From assembly GCF_002091985.1 (NCBI RefSeq), contig NZ_MKKX01000018.1:374501-438500 (forward strand): a DNA stretch of 64,000 nt, given 5' to 3'. Source of the DNA: Rhodococcus sp. 1163 (lineage in GTDB: Bacteria > Actinomycetota > Actinomycetes > Mycobacteriales > Mycobacteriaceae). Both the position numbers and the translations under genes were made by a program. Shown here piece by piece: positions 16,565 through 25,575 of the stretch (position 1 is the first letter of the stretch; each line of letters begins with the position of its first letter). The notes beneath the pieces are model-generated. The model searched no databases and was not told the DNA's origin. It saw only the letters and a list, made by a program, of their open reading frames with translations.

Positions 16565-17166
16565 GCAGAACTCAGCAGGAACGACGTACCGAGACGATCG
16601 GGAAGCTGCTCGATGCAGCGATCGTGTCACTGTGCGAAAATGGCTATGCTGCAACGACGGTGATCGAGATCGTCTCCCGTGCGGGGGTGTCCTCGGGTGC
16701 GTTGTTTCGGCATTTCCCCACACGCCTCGACATCGTCGTCGCTGCTGCGGACGAAGTGCGGCGGCGACAGTTCGAGGAGTTTCGAACCGGTCTCGCGATC
16801 TTCGGTACGGCGTCCGTCGAGCATTGTCTGCTCCTCCTGCGTGCGGCGTGCCGAGCCCCGATAAACGGTGCCTGGTACGAGCTCCTCATTGCCGCTCGGA
16901 GTGATACCGAGCTGCGGGAACGATTGATTCCCTTCACTGTTCGCTACCACGAGCAAATTTCCGCGCTTGCCCGCACGCTTCCGGTCGCAGGCACCATCCC
17001 ACCCGCCCAACTCGATACGGTCATTTTCACCGTGGTGCACCTACTCGACGGCGAAGCGCTCTCGGCGATCGTGCATCCGCAGCCCGAGCAGGAGGAGTTG
17101 CGATTGCAGCTCATCGCCGGGCTACTCCGAGGCGAGTCCATCTACAAACGGGGCGAGGCCGTGTGA
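16561..17166 (+). CDS. TetR-family regulator
   Basis: 201 aa. A standard N-terminal helix-turn-helix: TIGKLLDAAIVSLCENGYAA, TTVIEIVSRAGVSSGALFRH, FPTRLDIVVAAADEV. The C-terminal ligand domain is unspecific. The ATG overlaps the amidohydrolase stop and the TGA overlaps the next GTG, so it is translated within the operon. It probably regulates the operon itself or a related pathway. Confidence 0.85.
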   Translation: MSRTQQERRTETIGKLLDAAIVSLCENGYAATTVIEIVSRAGVSSGALFRHFPTRLDIVVAAADEVRRRQFEEFRTGLAIFGTASVEHCLLLLRAACRAPINGAWYELLIAARSDTELRERLIPFTVRYHEQISALARTLPVAGTIPPAQLDTVIFTVVHLLDGEALSAIVHPQPEQEELRLQLIAGLLRGESIYKRGEAV

Positions 17167-17993
17167 AGACCTGGACAGTCGATTCTGTCGGAGCCCGTAT
17201 CGCGGTGTACGAGTACGGAGATCCGCTGGCATCCTCGACCGTGCTTCTTGTTCACGGCTATCCGGACGATCATCGATTCTTCGAGCCGATGATCCGTGTG
17301 CTGGGACAGCGCGTGCGGATCGTTGCCTACGACACCCGCGGCGGCGGGGCCACCACCCTCGACGATCCGGACTCTCTCGAGAGCTACACCCTGGCTCACT
17401 TGACCGAGGATACGTTCGCCGTGGTCGATTCGATCCCCCACCGGAGTGGACCCCTGCACGTGTTCGCACACGACTGGGGTTCGGTTCAGATGTGGGAAAC
17501 AATGGCCGCACCCCGTGCTGCATCGACTTTTGCGTCGTTCGTATCGGTGTCCGGCCCGAGCCTGGACCACCTGCGTGAGGTCTCTCGTGCCCGCGCAGTT
17601 TCGCCCCGACAGTGGTCATCGATGGCAACGCAACTCCTACGGTCCTGGTACATCTGGAGTTTCCACATTCCGGTTCTTCGCCGGTTCGTACCATCGATGA
17701 TGGTATCGATCGGCAACGAGGAAGCCCCGGAACCAGAGCGCCGGAACCAACAACGCGGAATCGCGCTGTATCGTGCGAATATTCTCCGCCGTCTCCTCTC
17801 CGGACCGGATCCGAGGTGCGAGGTGCCCACCACTGTCGTCGTTCCACTCCATGACCGGTTTCTCTCCGCCGACCTTGCCGACGGACTCGAGCGCTGGATA
17901 CCGGACCTACATGTGATGACAGTCGACGGCGAACATTGGTGGCCGTACACCCACCCGGCAGATGCAGCCGAGGTGGTGCTGTCGCTGCAGTAA
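17163..17993 (+). CDS. Alpha/beta hydrolase, epoxide-hydrolase-like
   Basis: 276 aa from GTG 17163 (GTGA overlap with the TetR gene). It has an alpha/beta-hydrolase core with the oxyanion segment LLVHGYPDDHRFFEPM, the nucleophile elbow HVFAHDWGSVQMWE and a late His in VDGEHWWPYTHPADAAE. The elbow residue is Asp, as in epoxide hydrolases and haloalkane dehalogenases, rather than Ser. A mixed helical cap follows the elbow. Last gene of the amidohydrolase operon. The substrate is unknown. Confidence 0.75.
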   Translation: MKTWTVDSVGARIAVYEYGDPLASSTVLLVHGYPDDHRFFEPMIRVLGQRVRIVAYDTRGGGATTLDDPDSLESYTLAHLTEDTFAVVDSIPHRSGPLHVFAHDWGSVQMWETMAAPRAASTFASFVSVSGPSLDHLREVSRARAVSPRQWSSMATQLLRSWYIWSFHIPVLRRFVPSMMVSIGNEEAPEPERRNQQRGIALYRANILRRLLSGPDPRCEVPTTVVVPLHDRFLSADLADGLERWIPDLHVMTVDGEHWWPYTHPADAAEVVLSLQ

Positions 17994-18085
17994 CGGTCGG
18001 CTGGTTACGTACATCGATTGTCCGCTAGCACCGATTGCTCTTTTCCGATGGTGCACAGCGGAAACCGCAGGTAGCGTGAGAAGGC

Positions 18086-18619
18086 GTGAGCTCACCGCGC
18101 ATTGCATCCGGAACGTTCAAGGACCTCGGCCCCATCAACTGGGCCTTGTGGCGCGTCCTGTCGAAGGCTGCGGGCGCGCCCAACGCGCATCTTTTCAGTA
18201 CCTTGGGACGCACCCGCGGACTTTTTCGGGGCTGGTTGTTCTACAGCGGGAAGCTGATGCCGGGCGGCCGGATCTCACGCAAGGACACGGAAGTGGTGAT
18301 CAACCGCGTCGCACACGTACGTGACTGCGGGTACGAGATGGACCATCACCGCCGAATCGGCAGGCGCGTCGGAGTGACCGAAACCCTTCTCGCACAAGTA
18401 AAGGAAGGGCCCGCAGCAGTCGGTCTCGGTGATCGCTATCGAGCGATACTCACCGCGACCGACGAACTACTGGCCACCAAGAACCTCTCGGACGAAACCT
18501 GGTCAGCCTTGGCACGCGAGTTCGACGAACGCCAGCTGATCGAATTCCTGTTGTTGGTCGGGCAGTACGACAGCTTGGCGACGACCATCGAAACTCTGCG
18601 AATAGAACGCGACTTCTGA
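18086..18619 (+). CDS. Carboxymuconolactone decarboxylase/AhpD-like protein
   Basis: 177 aa. An all-helical CMD-type domain with the segment SRKDTEVVINRVAHVRDCGYEMDHHRRIG, a typical AhpD-core position. Only one cysteine is present (in RDCGYEMDHH); the CxxC pair of peroxidatic AhpD proteins is missing, so disulfide reductase chemistry is unlikely. The GTG start has little room for a Shine-Dalgarno sequence, and TAGCGT lies 8 nt upstream, so the message may be leaderless. Related single-Cys proteins are common in actinobacteria and of unknown role. It converges on the SDR gene. Confidence 0.75.
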   Translation: MSSPRIASGTFKDLGPINWALWRVLSKAAGAPNAHLFSTLGRTRGLFRGWLFYSGKLMPGGRISRKDTEVVINRVAHVRDCGYEMDHHRRIGRRVGVTETLLAQVKEGPAAVGLGDRYRAILTATDELLATKNLSDETWSALAREFDERQLIEFLLLVGQYDSLATTIETLRIERDF

Positions 18620-18636
18620 AAAGAGATTCGCTGGAG

Positions 18637-19488
18637 CTAGCCCTTGTTCGACCCGAACCTGGCGCCGGTAGCTCGCCCAATCCTGTTGAGCGGGGCCAAA
18701 ATATCCTGATACCGTGGCCCCACTACGCGAGGGATCAGATCGAACAGTCGCGCATCCGGGCCGATGAGGATGCGCGGCTTGTTGCGCTCGACGCCGCCGA
18801 GGATCACCTTGGCGGCACGTGTGGGCGAGGTGACGGCGATCTGCTCGAAGCGTCGCACGACGGCGTCGTGATCTCCCAGATCTGCCATTCCTCGTGCGTT
18901 GGCAACGATGTTCGTCTTGATTCCGCCAGGATGGACACAGCTGACGCCGACGGGATGGCGAGCGACTTTCATTTCCTGGCGCAGCGCCTCGGTGAAACCG
19001 CGCACCGCGAACTTTGCCGAGTTGTATGCGCTCTGACCGGGGATGCCCATCAACCCGAACACGCTCGACACATTCACCAGGTGACCTTCACCGGACTCGA
19101 TGAGCGCAGGCAGAAATGCTTTGGAGCCGTTGACGACTCCCCAGAAATCAATGTTCATGACCCACTCGAAATCGTCCCAGGTCATATCCAGAACATCCGC
19201 GCCGAGCGCAACCCCTGCGTTGTTGACCACGAGGTTGACGCGTCCGAATTCGCTGATGACCGCATCGGCATGGAAATACATTGCCGCGCGATCGGAGACG
19301 TCCAACTGGTAGGACACTGTGCGTGCACCGATCTTCTCGCACAACACGACCGTCTCCGTGAGTGCTTCGCCGTCGATGTCCGAGAGCGCCAGCCTGGCGC
19401 CGCGGTGCGCCAGATCGAGGGCGAGCGCGCGGCCGATCCCCGATCCGGCCCCGGTGACGACGGCAACCTTGTTGTCGAAACTTCTCAT
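18637..19488 (-). CDS. Short-chain dehydrogenase/reductase
   Basis: 283 aa from ATG 19488 (MRSFDNKVAVVTG). A classical SDR: cofactor loop TGAGSGIGRALALDL, VVNNAGVALGA, catalytic Ser in VNVSSVFGLMG and YxxxK in QSAYNSAKFAVRGF. DIDGEAL after the second strand suggests NAD(H) preference. The C-terminal region (LFDLIPRVVGPRYQDILAPL) resembles the roughly 280-aa SDRs of mycobacteria and rhodococci linked to lipid metabolism. The substrate is unknown. Confidence 0.85.
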   Translation of the reverse strand: MRSFDNKVAVVTGAGSGIGRALALDLAHRGARLALSDIDGEALTETVVLCEKIGARTVSYQLDVSDRAAMYFHADAVISEFGRVNLVVNNAGVALGADVLDMTWDDFEWVMNIDFWGVVNGSKAFLPALIESGEGHLVNVSSVFGLMGIPGQSAYNSAKFAVRGFTEALRQEMKVARHPVGVSCVHPGGIKTNIVANARGMADLGDHDAVVRRFEQIAVTSPTRAAKVILGGVERNKPRILIGPDARLFDLIPRVVGPRYQDILAPLNRIGRATGARFGSNKG

Positions 19489-19591
19489 CGGTGTACTTCT
19501 TTCGCCTCGGTCGTATCGTCCTGGCCACGACCAACATCGGCCGGAAAGCCCATACTGCCATGCAAGGACGAGTCCGGACAGGGCATGAAAA

Positions 19592-19631
19592 AAGCTCGTT
19601 CGTCTTGTGCGCACACAAGACGAACGAGCTT
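19592..19631 (-). terminator. Rho-independent terminator of lpd
   Basis: An 18-bp perfect stem (AAGCTCGTTCGTCTTGTG at 19592-19609 and its complement at 19614-19631) with a 4-nt loop. Read on the minus strand it is followed directly by a run of T, 18 bp after the lpd stop codon. Confidence 0.92.
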
Positions 19632-19648
19632 CGTAACTGCTTGGAGGG

Positions 19649-21064
19649 TCAGAAGTTGATCATGTGTCCTGCGAGGCCGTGAATGGCCTCCTGCAATGCC
19701 TCGGACAACGTCGGATGTGTATGGACGTTGCGAGCGAGCTCGTTGACGGTCAGGTCCCATTTCTGGGCCAACGTCAGTTCCGGCAGTAGCTCGGACACGT
19801 CGGGGCCGATGAGGTGACCACCGAGAAGTTCGCCGTGCTCGGTGTCCGCGATCAGCTTGACGAAACCGGTAGCGTCGCCCAGCCCGTGGGCTTTGCCGTT
19901 GGCTGCGAACGGGAAGTTCGCGACCTTGATGTCGGAGCCACGGGCCTGTGCTTCTTCACGAGCCTGATCTTCGGTGAGTCCGAAGCTGGCGACCTGCGGC
20001 TGGCAGAACGTCGCACGCGGCATCATGCGGTAGTCCTCGATCGGCAGCGTCTCCGCGCCGGCGATGGTCTCCGCCGCCACGACGCCCTGAGCCTCGGCCA
20101 CGTGAGCGAGCTGCAGCTTGGCGGTGACGTCCCCGATTGCGTAGATGTGCGGGACGTTGGTCTTCATCGTGCTGGTGATGCCGATGGCACCGCGATCAGT
20201 GAGCTCGACACCGGTCGTCTCGAGACCGAACCCTTCGACGCGAGGGGCGAAGCCTACGGACTGCATCACCTTGTCGACGGTGACGGTTTCGACGTCGCCG
20301 GACTTGTTGTTCTTGAACTTGACGGTCACCTTGGAGCCGTCGTCGTCGATGCTCTGTACAGCGGCACCGGTGACGATACGGACGCCGAGCTTCTTGTACT
20401 GCTTCTCGATTTCCTTGGAGATGTCGGCGTCCTCGTTGGGGAGCGCGCGATCGAGGTACTCGACGATGGTGACATCGACACCGTAGTTCTTCATGATGTA
20501 GCCGAACTCCATGCCGATGGCGCCTGCACCGACGATGAGCATCGAACCCGGGAGTTCACGGGTCATGATCTGCTCTTCGTACGTGACGACGTTCTCGCTC
20601 AGCGACGTTCCCGGCAGCAGTTTGGTGGTGCTGCCGGTGGAGATGATGGCGTTGTCGAAGGTGATCGTCTCGGTGCCGCCCTTGGTCAACTCCACCTCGA
20701 TGGTGTTCGCATCGGTGAAGGTGCCCTGGCCGTCGAACTCGGGGATCTTGTTCTTCTTCATCAAGAAGTGAATTCCCTTGACGCGCCCCTCCGCGACCTT
20801 GCGGCTGCGGTCGAAGGCTGCGCCGAAGTCGAAGCTCGCTTCGCCCGAGATACCGAACAACTTGGCTTCTTTTGTGAAGAGGTGCGCAAGTTCGGCATTG
20901 CGGAGAAGCGCCTTCGAGGGAATGCAGCCCACGTTGAGGCAGACACCGCCCCAGTACTTCTTCTCGATGATGGCAGTGCTCAGTCCGAGTTGTGCCGCGC
21001 GGATAGCAGCGACGTACCCACCGGGACCGGCTCCGAGGACAACGACGTCATAGTGTGAGGTCAC
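19649..21064 (-). CDS. lpd: Dihydrolipoyl dehydrogenase (E3)
   Basis: 471 aa from GTG 21064 ([19 protein letters not shown]). FAD-binding GAGPGGY, redox disulfide [19 protein letters not shown]-binding [11 protein letters not shown], second FAD motif HIYAIGDVT and the C-terminal catalytic [13 protein letters not shown] are all present. E3 reoxidises lipoamide in the pyruvate and 2-oxoglutarate dehydrogenase complexes and, in mycobacteria, in peroxide defence. It is encoded alone, as in Mycobacterium, and ends in a strong terminator. Confidence 0.96.
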   Translation of the reverse strand: MTSHYDVVVLGAGPGGYVAAIRAAQLGLSTAIIEKKYWGGVCLNVGCIPSKALLRNAELAHLFTKEAKLFGISGEASFDFGAAFDRSRKVAEGRVKGIHFLMKKNKIPEFDGQGTFTDANTIEVELTKGGTETITFDNAIISTGSTTKLLPGTSLSENVVTYEEQIMTRELPGSMLIVGAGAIGMEFGYIMKNYGVDVTIVEYLDRALPNEDADISKEIEKQYKKLGVRIVTGAAVQSIDDDGSKVTVKFKNNKSGDVETVTVDKVMQSVGFAPRVEGFGLETTGVELTDRGAIGITSTMKTNVPHIYAIGDVTAKLQLAHVAEAQGVVAAETIAGAETLPIEDYRMMPRATFCQPQVASFGLTEDQAREEAQARGSDIKVANFPFAANGKAHGLGDATGFVKLIADTEHGELLGGHLIGPDVSELLPELTLAQKWDLTVNELARNVHTHPTLSEALQEAIHGLAGHMINF

Positions 21065-21113
21065 GATTCCCCAGCTTAGTCGCGTACGGATTCCCTGTCT
21101 CGAGACGGTCGGG

Positions 21114-22073
21114 TTACCTGCCGGTAGCAGCCTGTGTCGCCTCTGCGACCCGCCGGAAGTTCCCACCGAACACGGCGTCGACGGCGTTGTCGTCGAAACC
21201 ACGACCACGCAGCACCGCGGGCAGGGTCAGCGTTCCTTCCGGCGGAACCCACTGCAGCGGCCCCCAACGCGTGTACATCTCCGAGAACGCCTCGGGGTGA
21301 ATTCTCAGCTCGTGATCGAAATCCTCGTGGTCGAACGAATAGTCCGAGCCGATACCCACGTGCTCGATGCCGAGCAACTCCACGCCGTACTCGATGTGGT
21401 CCGCCATCGCCTGCACCCGTTTGCCATCGTCCTCGGGCGCGTTGACGCCGAGGAAGATGCCTACACCGTTGATCCCCACGACGCCTGTAGTGCGTGCGCA
21501 TTCCAGCGCCTGCTCATCGGTGATGTTCCGCGGATGCTGCCACAGTGCAGCAAAATTCGAGTGACTGTAGATCATCGGGTGCTCGGTGCAACGTGCCACG
21601 TCGAGCCCGGTCGAGACCGAGCAGTGCGAACCGTCGACGAGCATCCCCACACGATTCATCTCGTGAACCACGTCCCTCCCGTACGCCGTCAGACCCGTGT
21701 CCTCGACGTCGAGGCATCCCCCTCCGGCCGCATTGGCGTGGTTGTAGGTCGGAAGCATGGAACGCACACCGAGGCCGTGGAAGTAGCGAATGTTGTCGAG
21801 ATCGCCCTCGAGTGGACCGGAATCCTCCAGGTCGAATGCCAGGGTGATCAGCTCGACAGCTTCGGGTTCGTCCACCGCGTCGACCATGCGAAAACGCCCG
21901 TCGGCGAGGGCTTTACGACGGAAATCCTGTGCCAGCGCAGTCACGACTGCTTTGGAATGCGGCGAGAAGCCGACGTTGACGGACACGTACGACCCGAGCG
22001 GGTAGCGAGCCAATTCCGTGATGTCCGCAGTGGGCACCAGCGGCAGACAGCAGTGCTGTTCCCACAGATTCAT
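21114..22073 (-). CDS. Membrane dipeptidase-like protein (M19)
   Basis: 319 aa from ATG 22073, preceded by AGGAAGGA. The renal-dipeptidase fold is recognisable from [61 protein letters not shown] and [15 protein letters not shown]. The N-terminal metal motif, HxD in classical M19 enzymes, reads WEQHCCLPL here, so the Asp ligand is replaced by Cys. Length is slightly below the usual 330-400. Related bacterial proteins are annotated as dipeptidases but the substrate is unproven. Divergent from the S9 peptidase. Confidence 0.75.
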   Translation of the reverse strand: MNLWEQHCCLPLVPTADITELARYPLGSYVSVNVGFSPHSKAVVTALAQDFRRKALADGRFRMVDAVDEPEAVELITLAFDLEDSGPLEGDLDNIRYFHGLGVRSMLPTYNHANAAGGGCLDVEDTGLTAYGRDVVHEMNRVGMLVDGSHCSVSTGLDVARCTEHPMIYSHSNFAALWQHPRNITDEQALECARTTGVVGINGVGIFLGVNAPEDDGKRVQAMADHIEYGVELLGIEHVGIGSDYSFDHEDFDHELRIHPEAFSEMYTRWGPLQWVPPEGTLTLPAVLRGRGFDDNAVDAVFGGNFRRVAEATQAATGR

Positions 22074-22121
22074 ATCCGGCGATCCTTCCTCGAACACCAC
22101 GACCCCGACACGAGAGTGAGC

Positions 22122-22138
22122 ACCGGCACGTGTCCGGT
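22122..22138. promoter_or_regulatory. Dyad in the dipeptidase/S9 peptidase divergent promoter region
   Basis: ACCGGCACGTGTCCGGT is a 5+5 inverted repeat centred on CACGTG, midway between the two divergent start codons (22073 and 22180). It could coordinate the two peptidase genes. No factor is suggested. Confidence 0.3.
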
Positions 22139-22179
22139 CACCGTGGGAGGGACAGTACCTACGAGGGTACAAATAGGGC

Positions 22180-24210
22180 ATGAGCAACACCTCTGATCCG
22201 TACCTGTGGCTCGAAGAGGTCACCGACGAGCGCGCATTGGACTGGGTACGCACCCGTAATGCCGCCACCACCGCCGCGTTGGCCGGCCCAGAATTCGACG
22301 CGATGAAAGCCCGCGTGCGCGAGGTCCTCGACACCGACGCACGAATCCCGTACGCGCGGCGGCGCGGTGAGTACCTGTACAACTTCTGGCGCGACGCCGA
22401 GCACATCCGAGGACTGTGGCGTCGGACCACGATGACGGAATACCGCAAGGACTCGCCCGAGTGGGACATCCTGCTCGACCTGGACGCCGTCGCCGAGACC
22501 GAAGGCGAGAACTGGGTGTGGAGCGGTGCGCAGGTGCTGCGTCCCGATCAGCACCTCGCGTTGGTCACGATGTCCCGCGGCGGCGCCGACGCGTCGATCG
22601 TCCGCGAATTCGACTTGCGGACGCGCACGTTCCGCGACCCGTCGGGCGGCGGATTCTTCGTTTCCGAAGCCAAGACCGACATCGGGTACATCGACGCCGA
22701 CACCGTCTATGTAGGAACCGACTTCGGTGCAGGTTCGCTCACCGACTCGGGATATCCGCGTGTCGCCAAGCGGTGGACCCGCGGCACCCCACTTGCCGAG
22801 GCCGAAACCGTGTACGAGGGAACGGCGAACGACATCTCGATTTCGGCGTGGCACGACCGGACTCCCGGATTCGAACGTGACTTCGTGCAACGCGCGACGG
22901 ACTTCTTCAACGCCGAGTTGTATCTGCTCGATGGCACAGCCCTGACGCTGATCGATACACCGACCGATGCGACGACTTCGGTCCACAAGCAGTGGCTACT
23001 GGTCCGCACGATGACCGAGTGGACGATCGGCGACAAGACGTATCCGTCGGGCGCCCTATTGGCCGCGAACTTCGAGAGCTTCCTCGCCGGGGACCGCGAG
23101 ATGACCGTACTGTTCTCGCCCGACGCACACCGCTCCCTGCATCAGTTCGCTTGGACCGAGAACCACTTGCTCGTCGTCACGCTCGTAGACGTGCGCAGCG
23201 AGTTCCGAGTACTCACTCCTGGCGCTGATGCCTGGGACGATCAGCCCCTGCTCGGCCTACCGGATTCGACCTCCACCGAGATCGTCGGCACCGACGCGGA
23301 GGAGAACGGTGACGAGTTCTTTCTGTCGTCGAGTGGTTATCTGACGCCTGCCACGCTGCTGTTCGGCACAGTCGGCGGCGACCTCGAAGTCCTCAAACAG
23401 GCGCCGTCGTTCTTCGACACCGATTCGATGGCCGTCACCCAGTATTTTGCGACTTCACTCGACGGCACTTCCGTGCCCTACTTCGTGGTCCGCAAGGAAG
23501 GCATGGGCCCCGGGCCGACGATGCTCTACGGCTACGGAGGATTCGAGATCTCGATGACGCCGTCGTACAGCGGTGCAACCGGTCTGGCCTGGCTCGAGCA
23601 GGGCGGCACGTACGTAGTGGCCAACATCCGAGGCGGCGGCGAGTACGGCCCCGAATGGCATACCCAGGTGCTGCGCGCAGGCCGACACAAGGTCCACGAA
23701 GATTTTGCGGCCGTGGCAAAGGATCTGGTGGAGCGCGAGATCACCACCCCCAGCCAGCTCAGCGCTCAGGGAGGAAGCAACGGCGGACTCCTGATCGGAA
23801 TCATGCTGACCAGATACCCCGAACTGTTCGGCGCTCTGGTCTGCCAGGTACCACTGCTGGACATGAAGCGATACCACCTACTGCTGGCAGGGGCGTCGTG
23901 GGTGGCGGAATACGGCGACCCGGACGACCCCGACGAGTGGGCATTCATCTCCGAATACTCGCCGTACCAGAACATCGTGGCACCGGACGAGAGACGCTAT
24001 CCGCCGATCCTCATTGCGACCTCGACACGCGACGACCGGGTGCACCCCGGTCATGCCCGCAAAATGGCCGCGCGGCTCGAAGAACTGGGCCAGCCCGTCA
24101 CCTACTTCGAGAACATCGAAGGCGGGCACGGCGGCGCTGCGGACAACGCTCAGCTGGCCTTCAAGACGGCACTGTCCTTCCGATTCCTGTGGAACGCGCT
24201 ACGGCCCTGA
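22180..24210 (+). CDS. Prolyl oligopeptidase-family serine peptidase (S9)
   Basis: 676 aa, the family size. An N-terminal seven-bladed propeller domain is followed by an alpha/beta-hydrolase domain with Ser533 in AQGGSNGGLLIG, the Asp in TSTRDDRVHPGHA (about 618) and His650 in IEGGHGGAA. YGYGGFEISMTPSYSG is the typical entry to the catalytic domain. No signal peptide is seen, so it is probably cytoplasmic and cleaves short peptides after proline or basic residues. The ATG is 106 bp from the divergent dipeptidase gene, suggesting a shared peptide-turnover role. Confidence 0.9.
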   Translation: MSNTSDPYLWLEEVTDERALDWVRTRNAATTAALAGPEFDAMKARVREVLDTDARIPYARRRGEYLYNFWRDAEHIRGLWRRTTMTEYRKDSPEWDILLDLDAVAETEGENWVWSGAQVLRPDQHLALVTMSRGGADASIVREFDLRTRTFRDPSGGGFFVSEAKTDIGYIDADTVYVGTDFGAGSLTDSGYPRVAKRWTRGTPLAEAETVYEGTANDISISAWHDRTPGFERDFVQRATDFFNAELYLLDGTALTLIDTPTDATTSVHKQWLLVRTMTEWTIGDKTYPSGALLAANFESFLAGDREMTVLFSPDAHRSLHQFAWTENHLLVVTLVDVRSEFRVLTPGADAWDDQPLLGLPDSTSTEIVGTDAEENGDEFFLSSSGYLTPATLLFGTVGGDLEVLKQAPSFFDTDSMAVTQYFATSLDGTSVPYFVVRKEGMGPGPTMLYGYGGFEISMTPSYSGATGLAWLEQGGTYVVANIRGGGEYGPEWHTQVLRAGRHKVHEDFAAVAKDLVEREITTPSQLSAQGGSNGGLLIGIMLTRYPELFGALVCQVPLLDMKRYHLLLAGASWVAEYGDPDDPDEWAFISEYSPYQNIVAPDERRYPPILIATSTRDDRVHPGHARKMAARLEELGQPVTYFENIEGGHGGAADNAQLAFKTALSFRFLWNALRP

Positions 24211-24228
24211 CGTCGGCGACAGGAACTT

Positions 24229-25062
24229 TCAGCGATGTATCCACGAGCTCACGAGGTCCGCGACGGCCGTTGGATTCCGAATCCAGCCGTTGTGGCCGAG
24301 TGACTCGGCGACATGCGCGGCGGTGACGTCGGCGTTGGCGAGTTTGTCGACCAAGTTCTTCATCGACCCGGGCGGCGCCACCTCGTCCCCTTCGATCGTG
24401 ATCGTCAGGACCGGTAGCTTCAGTCGGCGCATCCGCTCCTCGTAGTCCATATCTGCGCCGGACGGCTCGATCAGTCCGGTCCGGGCGAATTTGGACCAGT
24501 CTTCGATCAGCACACGCGACTGCCGCCCGAAACCACCGACACCGACGCGATCCCCTGGCCAGAAGCCGGCAATGCTGCTCGTCAACGCCATGGCTGCGGC
24601 GCCGAACAGCAATGGAACACCGCGCACGGTTCCGAAGCCTCGGTGGTACGGCGACCCCGAGGCCACCAAGATCAGCCCGGCCAGGCGACCGCGGATTCGA
24701 GCTGCATACATCGACCCGAGTTGGCCACCCATGCTGTGGCCCAGAAGATAGGGAGTGGCGGCCGGAAATTCCTCGCGCACCACCTCGAAGATGGCAGGAA
24801 AGTCCACCGATACCAGTTCCTGATAGCCGTACTTGCTGGCGGAACTGGGTTTGGGGACGCTGTCGCCTTGTCCGCGGAGATCACCGACAGCGGCGTGGAA
24901 ACCGCGGGCGACCAGGGCTTCGGCGAACAGGCGGTAGTAGCCGCCCGGAATTCCGAGACCCGGCATGATCACCACGACCGGCGCATCGTCCGGTCCGTCG
25001 GCCGGAAAAAGCGATACCGGCACTGTCGAACCGTCGGGCATCTGTATGGGAACGGTGTGCAC
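24229..25062 (-). CDS. Alpha/beta hydrolase, serine type
   Basis: 277 aa with a serine-hydrolase core: VVVIMPGLGIPGGYYRLFAE (oxyanion region), LRGQGDS, nucleophile elbow LLGHSMGGQLGSMYA, VLTITIEGDEVAPPGS (acid) and His in LGHNGWI. The cap contains a short hydrophobic stretch (GVPLLFGAAAMALTSSIAGFW). Such proteins are broadly esterase- or lipase-like; the substrate is unknown. It converges on the S9 gene, 18 bp apart. Confidence 0.8.
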   Translation of the reverse strand: MHTVPIQMPDGSTVPVSLFPADGPDDAPVVVIMPGLGIPGGYYRLFAEALVARGFHAAVGDLRGQGDSVPKPSSASKYGYQELVSVDFPAIFEVVREEFPAATPYLLGHSMGGQLGSMYAARIRGRLAGLILVASGSPYHRGFGTVRGVPLLFGAAAMALTSSIAGFWPGDRVGVGGFGRQSRVLIEDWSKFARTGLIEPSGADMDYEERMRRLKLPVLTITIEGDEVAPPGSMKNLVDKLANADVTAAHVAESLGHNGWIRNPTAVADLVSSWIHR

Positions 25063-25099
25063 CGACCCAGACTAGGGCGTGCGTCGCCGGACAGACCGA

Positions 25100-25133
25100 T
25101 GGCCGGTACCCCAGTATTGCGGGGTACCGGCCA
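25100..25133 (-). terminator. Hairpin terminator after the small-peptide genes
   Basis: TGGCCGGTACCCC (25100-25112) pairs perfectly with GGGGTACCGGCCA (25121-25133), with an 8-nt loop. It lies 12 bp beyond the stop of the 32-aa gene on the minus strand. No T-tract follows, so it may be a stabilising or Rho-assisted terminator. Confidence 0.7.
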
Positions 25134-25145
25134 TAGTCGAAAGAT

Positions 25146-25244
25146 TTAGAGGGCTGCGGCAGGCGCAGTGTCCGAGCTACCCGATGCTGCTCCGAGAAGC
25201 TTGGCCAGCAGACCGAAAATTCCAGCAAGTTCGGCGGATCCCAT
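25146..25244 (-). CDS. 32-aa peptide with MGSA start (unannotated small gene)
   Basis: A 33-codon frame, ATG 25244 to TAA. An optimal GAAGGAG lies 9 nt upstream of the ATG. The peptide starts MGSAELAGIFGLLAKLLGAA, a hydrophobic or amphipathic helix, and ends in a Ser/Thr/Ala-rich tail (SGSSDTAPAAAL). It has no signal peptide. It shares the MGSA start, size class and orientation with the 37-aa gene 217 bp upstream and is followed by a perfect hairpin. Mycolic-acid bacteria are known to export such leaderless small peptides, for example the cell-wall porins PorA/PorH of Corynebacterium, some O-mycoloylated on Ser; that role here is only an analogy. Confidence 0.6.
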   Translation of the reverse strand: MGSAELAGIFGLLAKLLGAASGSSDTAPAAAL

Positions 25245-25348
25245 ATAAGAACTCCTTCGTGAGAGGAAATGGATCAGAGATTCTGCGACGGTAATCACAA
25301 AACGGTCTCTGTAGCGGTATGTCTACCTCACGAGATCACATCTTGTAC

Positions 25349-25368
25349 GTCGAAATCTGAAATTCGAC
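25349..25368. promoter_or_regulatory. Dyad upstream of the 32-aa peptide gene
   Basis: GTCGAA (25349-25354) and TTCGAC (25363-25368) form an inverted repeat with an 8-bp AT-rich centre inside the 217-bp gap between the two small-peptide genes. The gap is long enough for a separate promoter. Candidate operator only. Confidence 0.3.
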
Positions 25369-25461
25369 TCACACTGAATTGCTGACGTCACTTATCGGAC
25401 GCGTTCTCGATGCCACCGTAACCGCCCCCGACTGCGATTACAGCGTGCACCGTGAACAAAA

Positions 25462-25575
25462 TCAGGCAGCGCTACCGGATGTCAGTACGCCTACGATCTG
25501 GTCCACGATCGACTCGACGAGCCCGTCGAGAACGCCCGAGAAAATGTCACTGATGAACCCTGCTGCTGAACCCAT
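25462..25575 (-). CDS. 37-aa acidic amphipathic peptide with MGSA start (unannotated small gene)
   Basis: A 38-codon frame, ATG 25575 to TGA, preceded by CAGGAG 7 nt upstream. It starts MGSAAGFISDIFSGVLDGLV, continues ESIVDQIVGVLTSG and ends SAA. Hydrophobic residues recur every 3-4 positions and Asp/Glu (D10, D17, E21, D25) line one face, giving an acidic amphipathic helix of about 28 residues. The in-frame extension to 25662 has no plausible start and runs over a leader hairpin. It is likely a sister of the 32-aa gene downstream. The function is unknown; small corynebacterial cell-wall porins have a similar size and character. Confidence 0.6.
   Translation of the reverse strand: MGSAAGFISDIFSGVLDGLVESIVDQIVGVLTSGSAA

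Noticed and set aside
22073-22469. Longer 451-codon form of the M19 dipeptidase
   Set aside because: The extra N-terminus crosses the divergent S9 peptidase coding region and lacks family similarity; ATG 22073 has a good ribosome-binding site.
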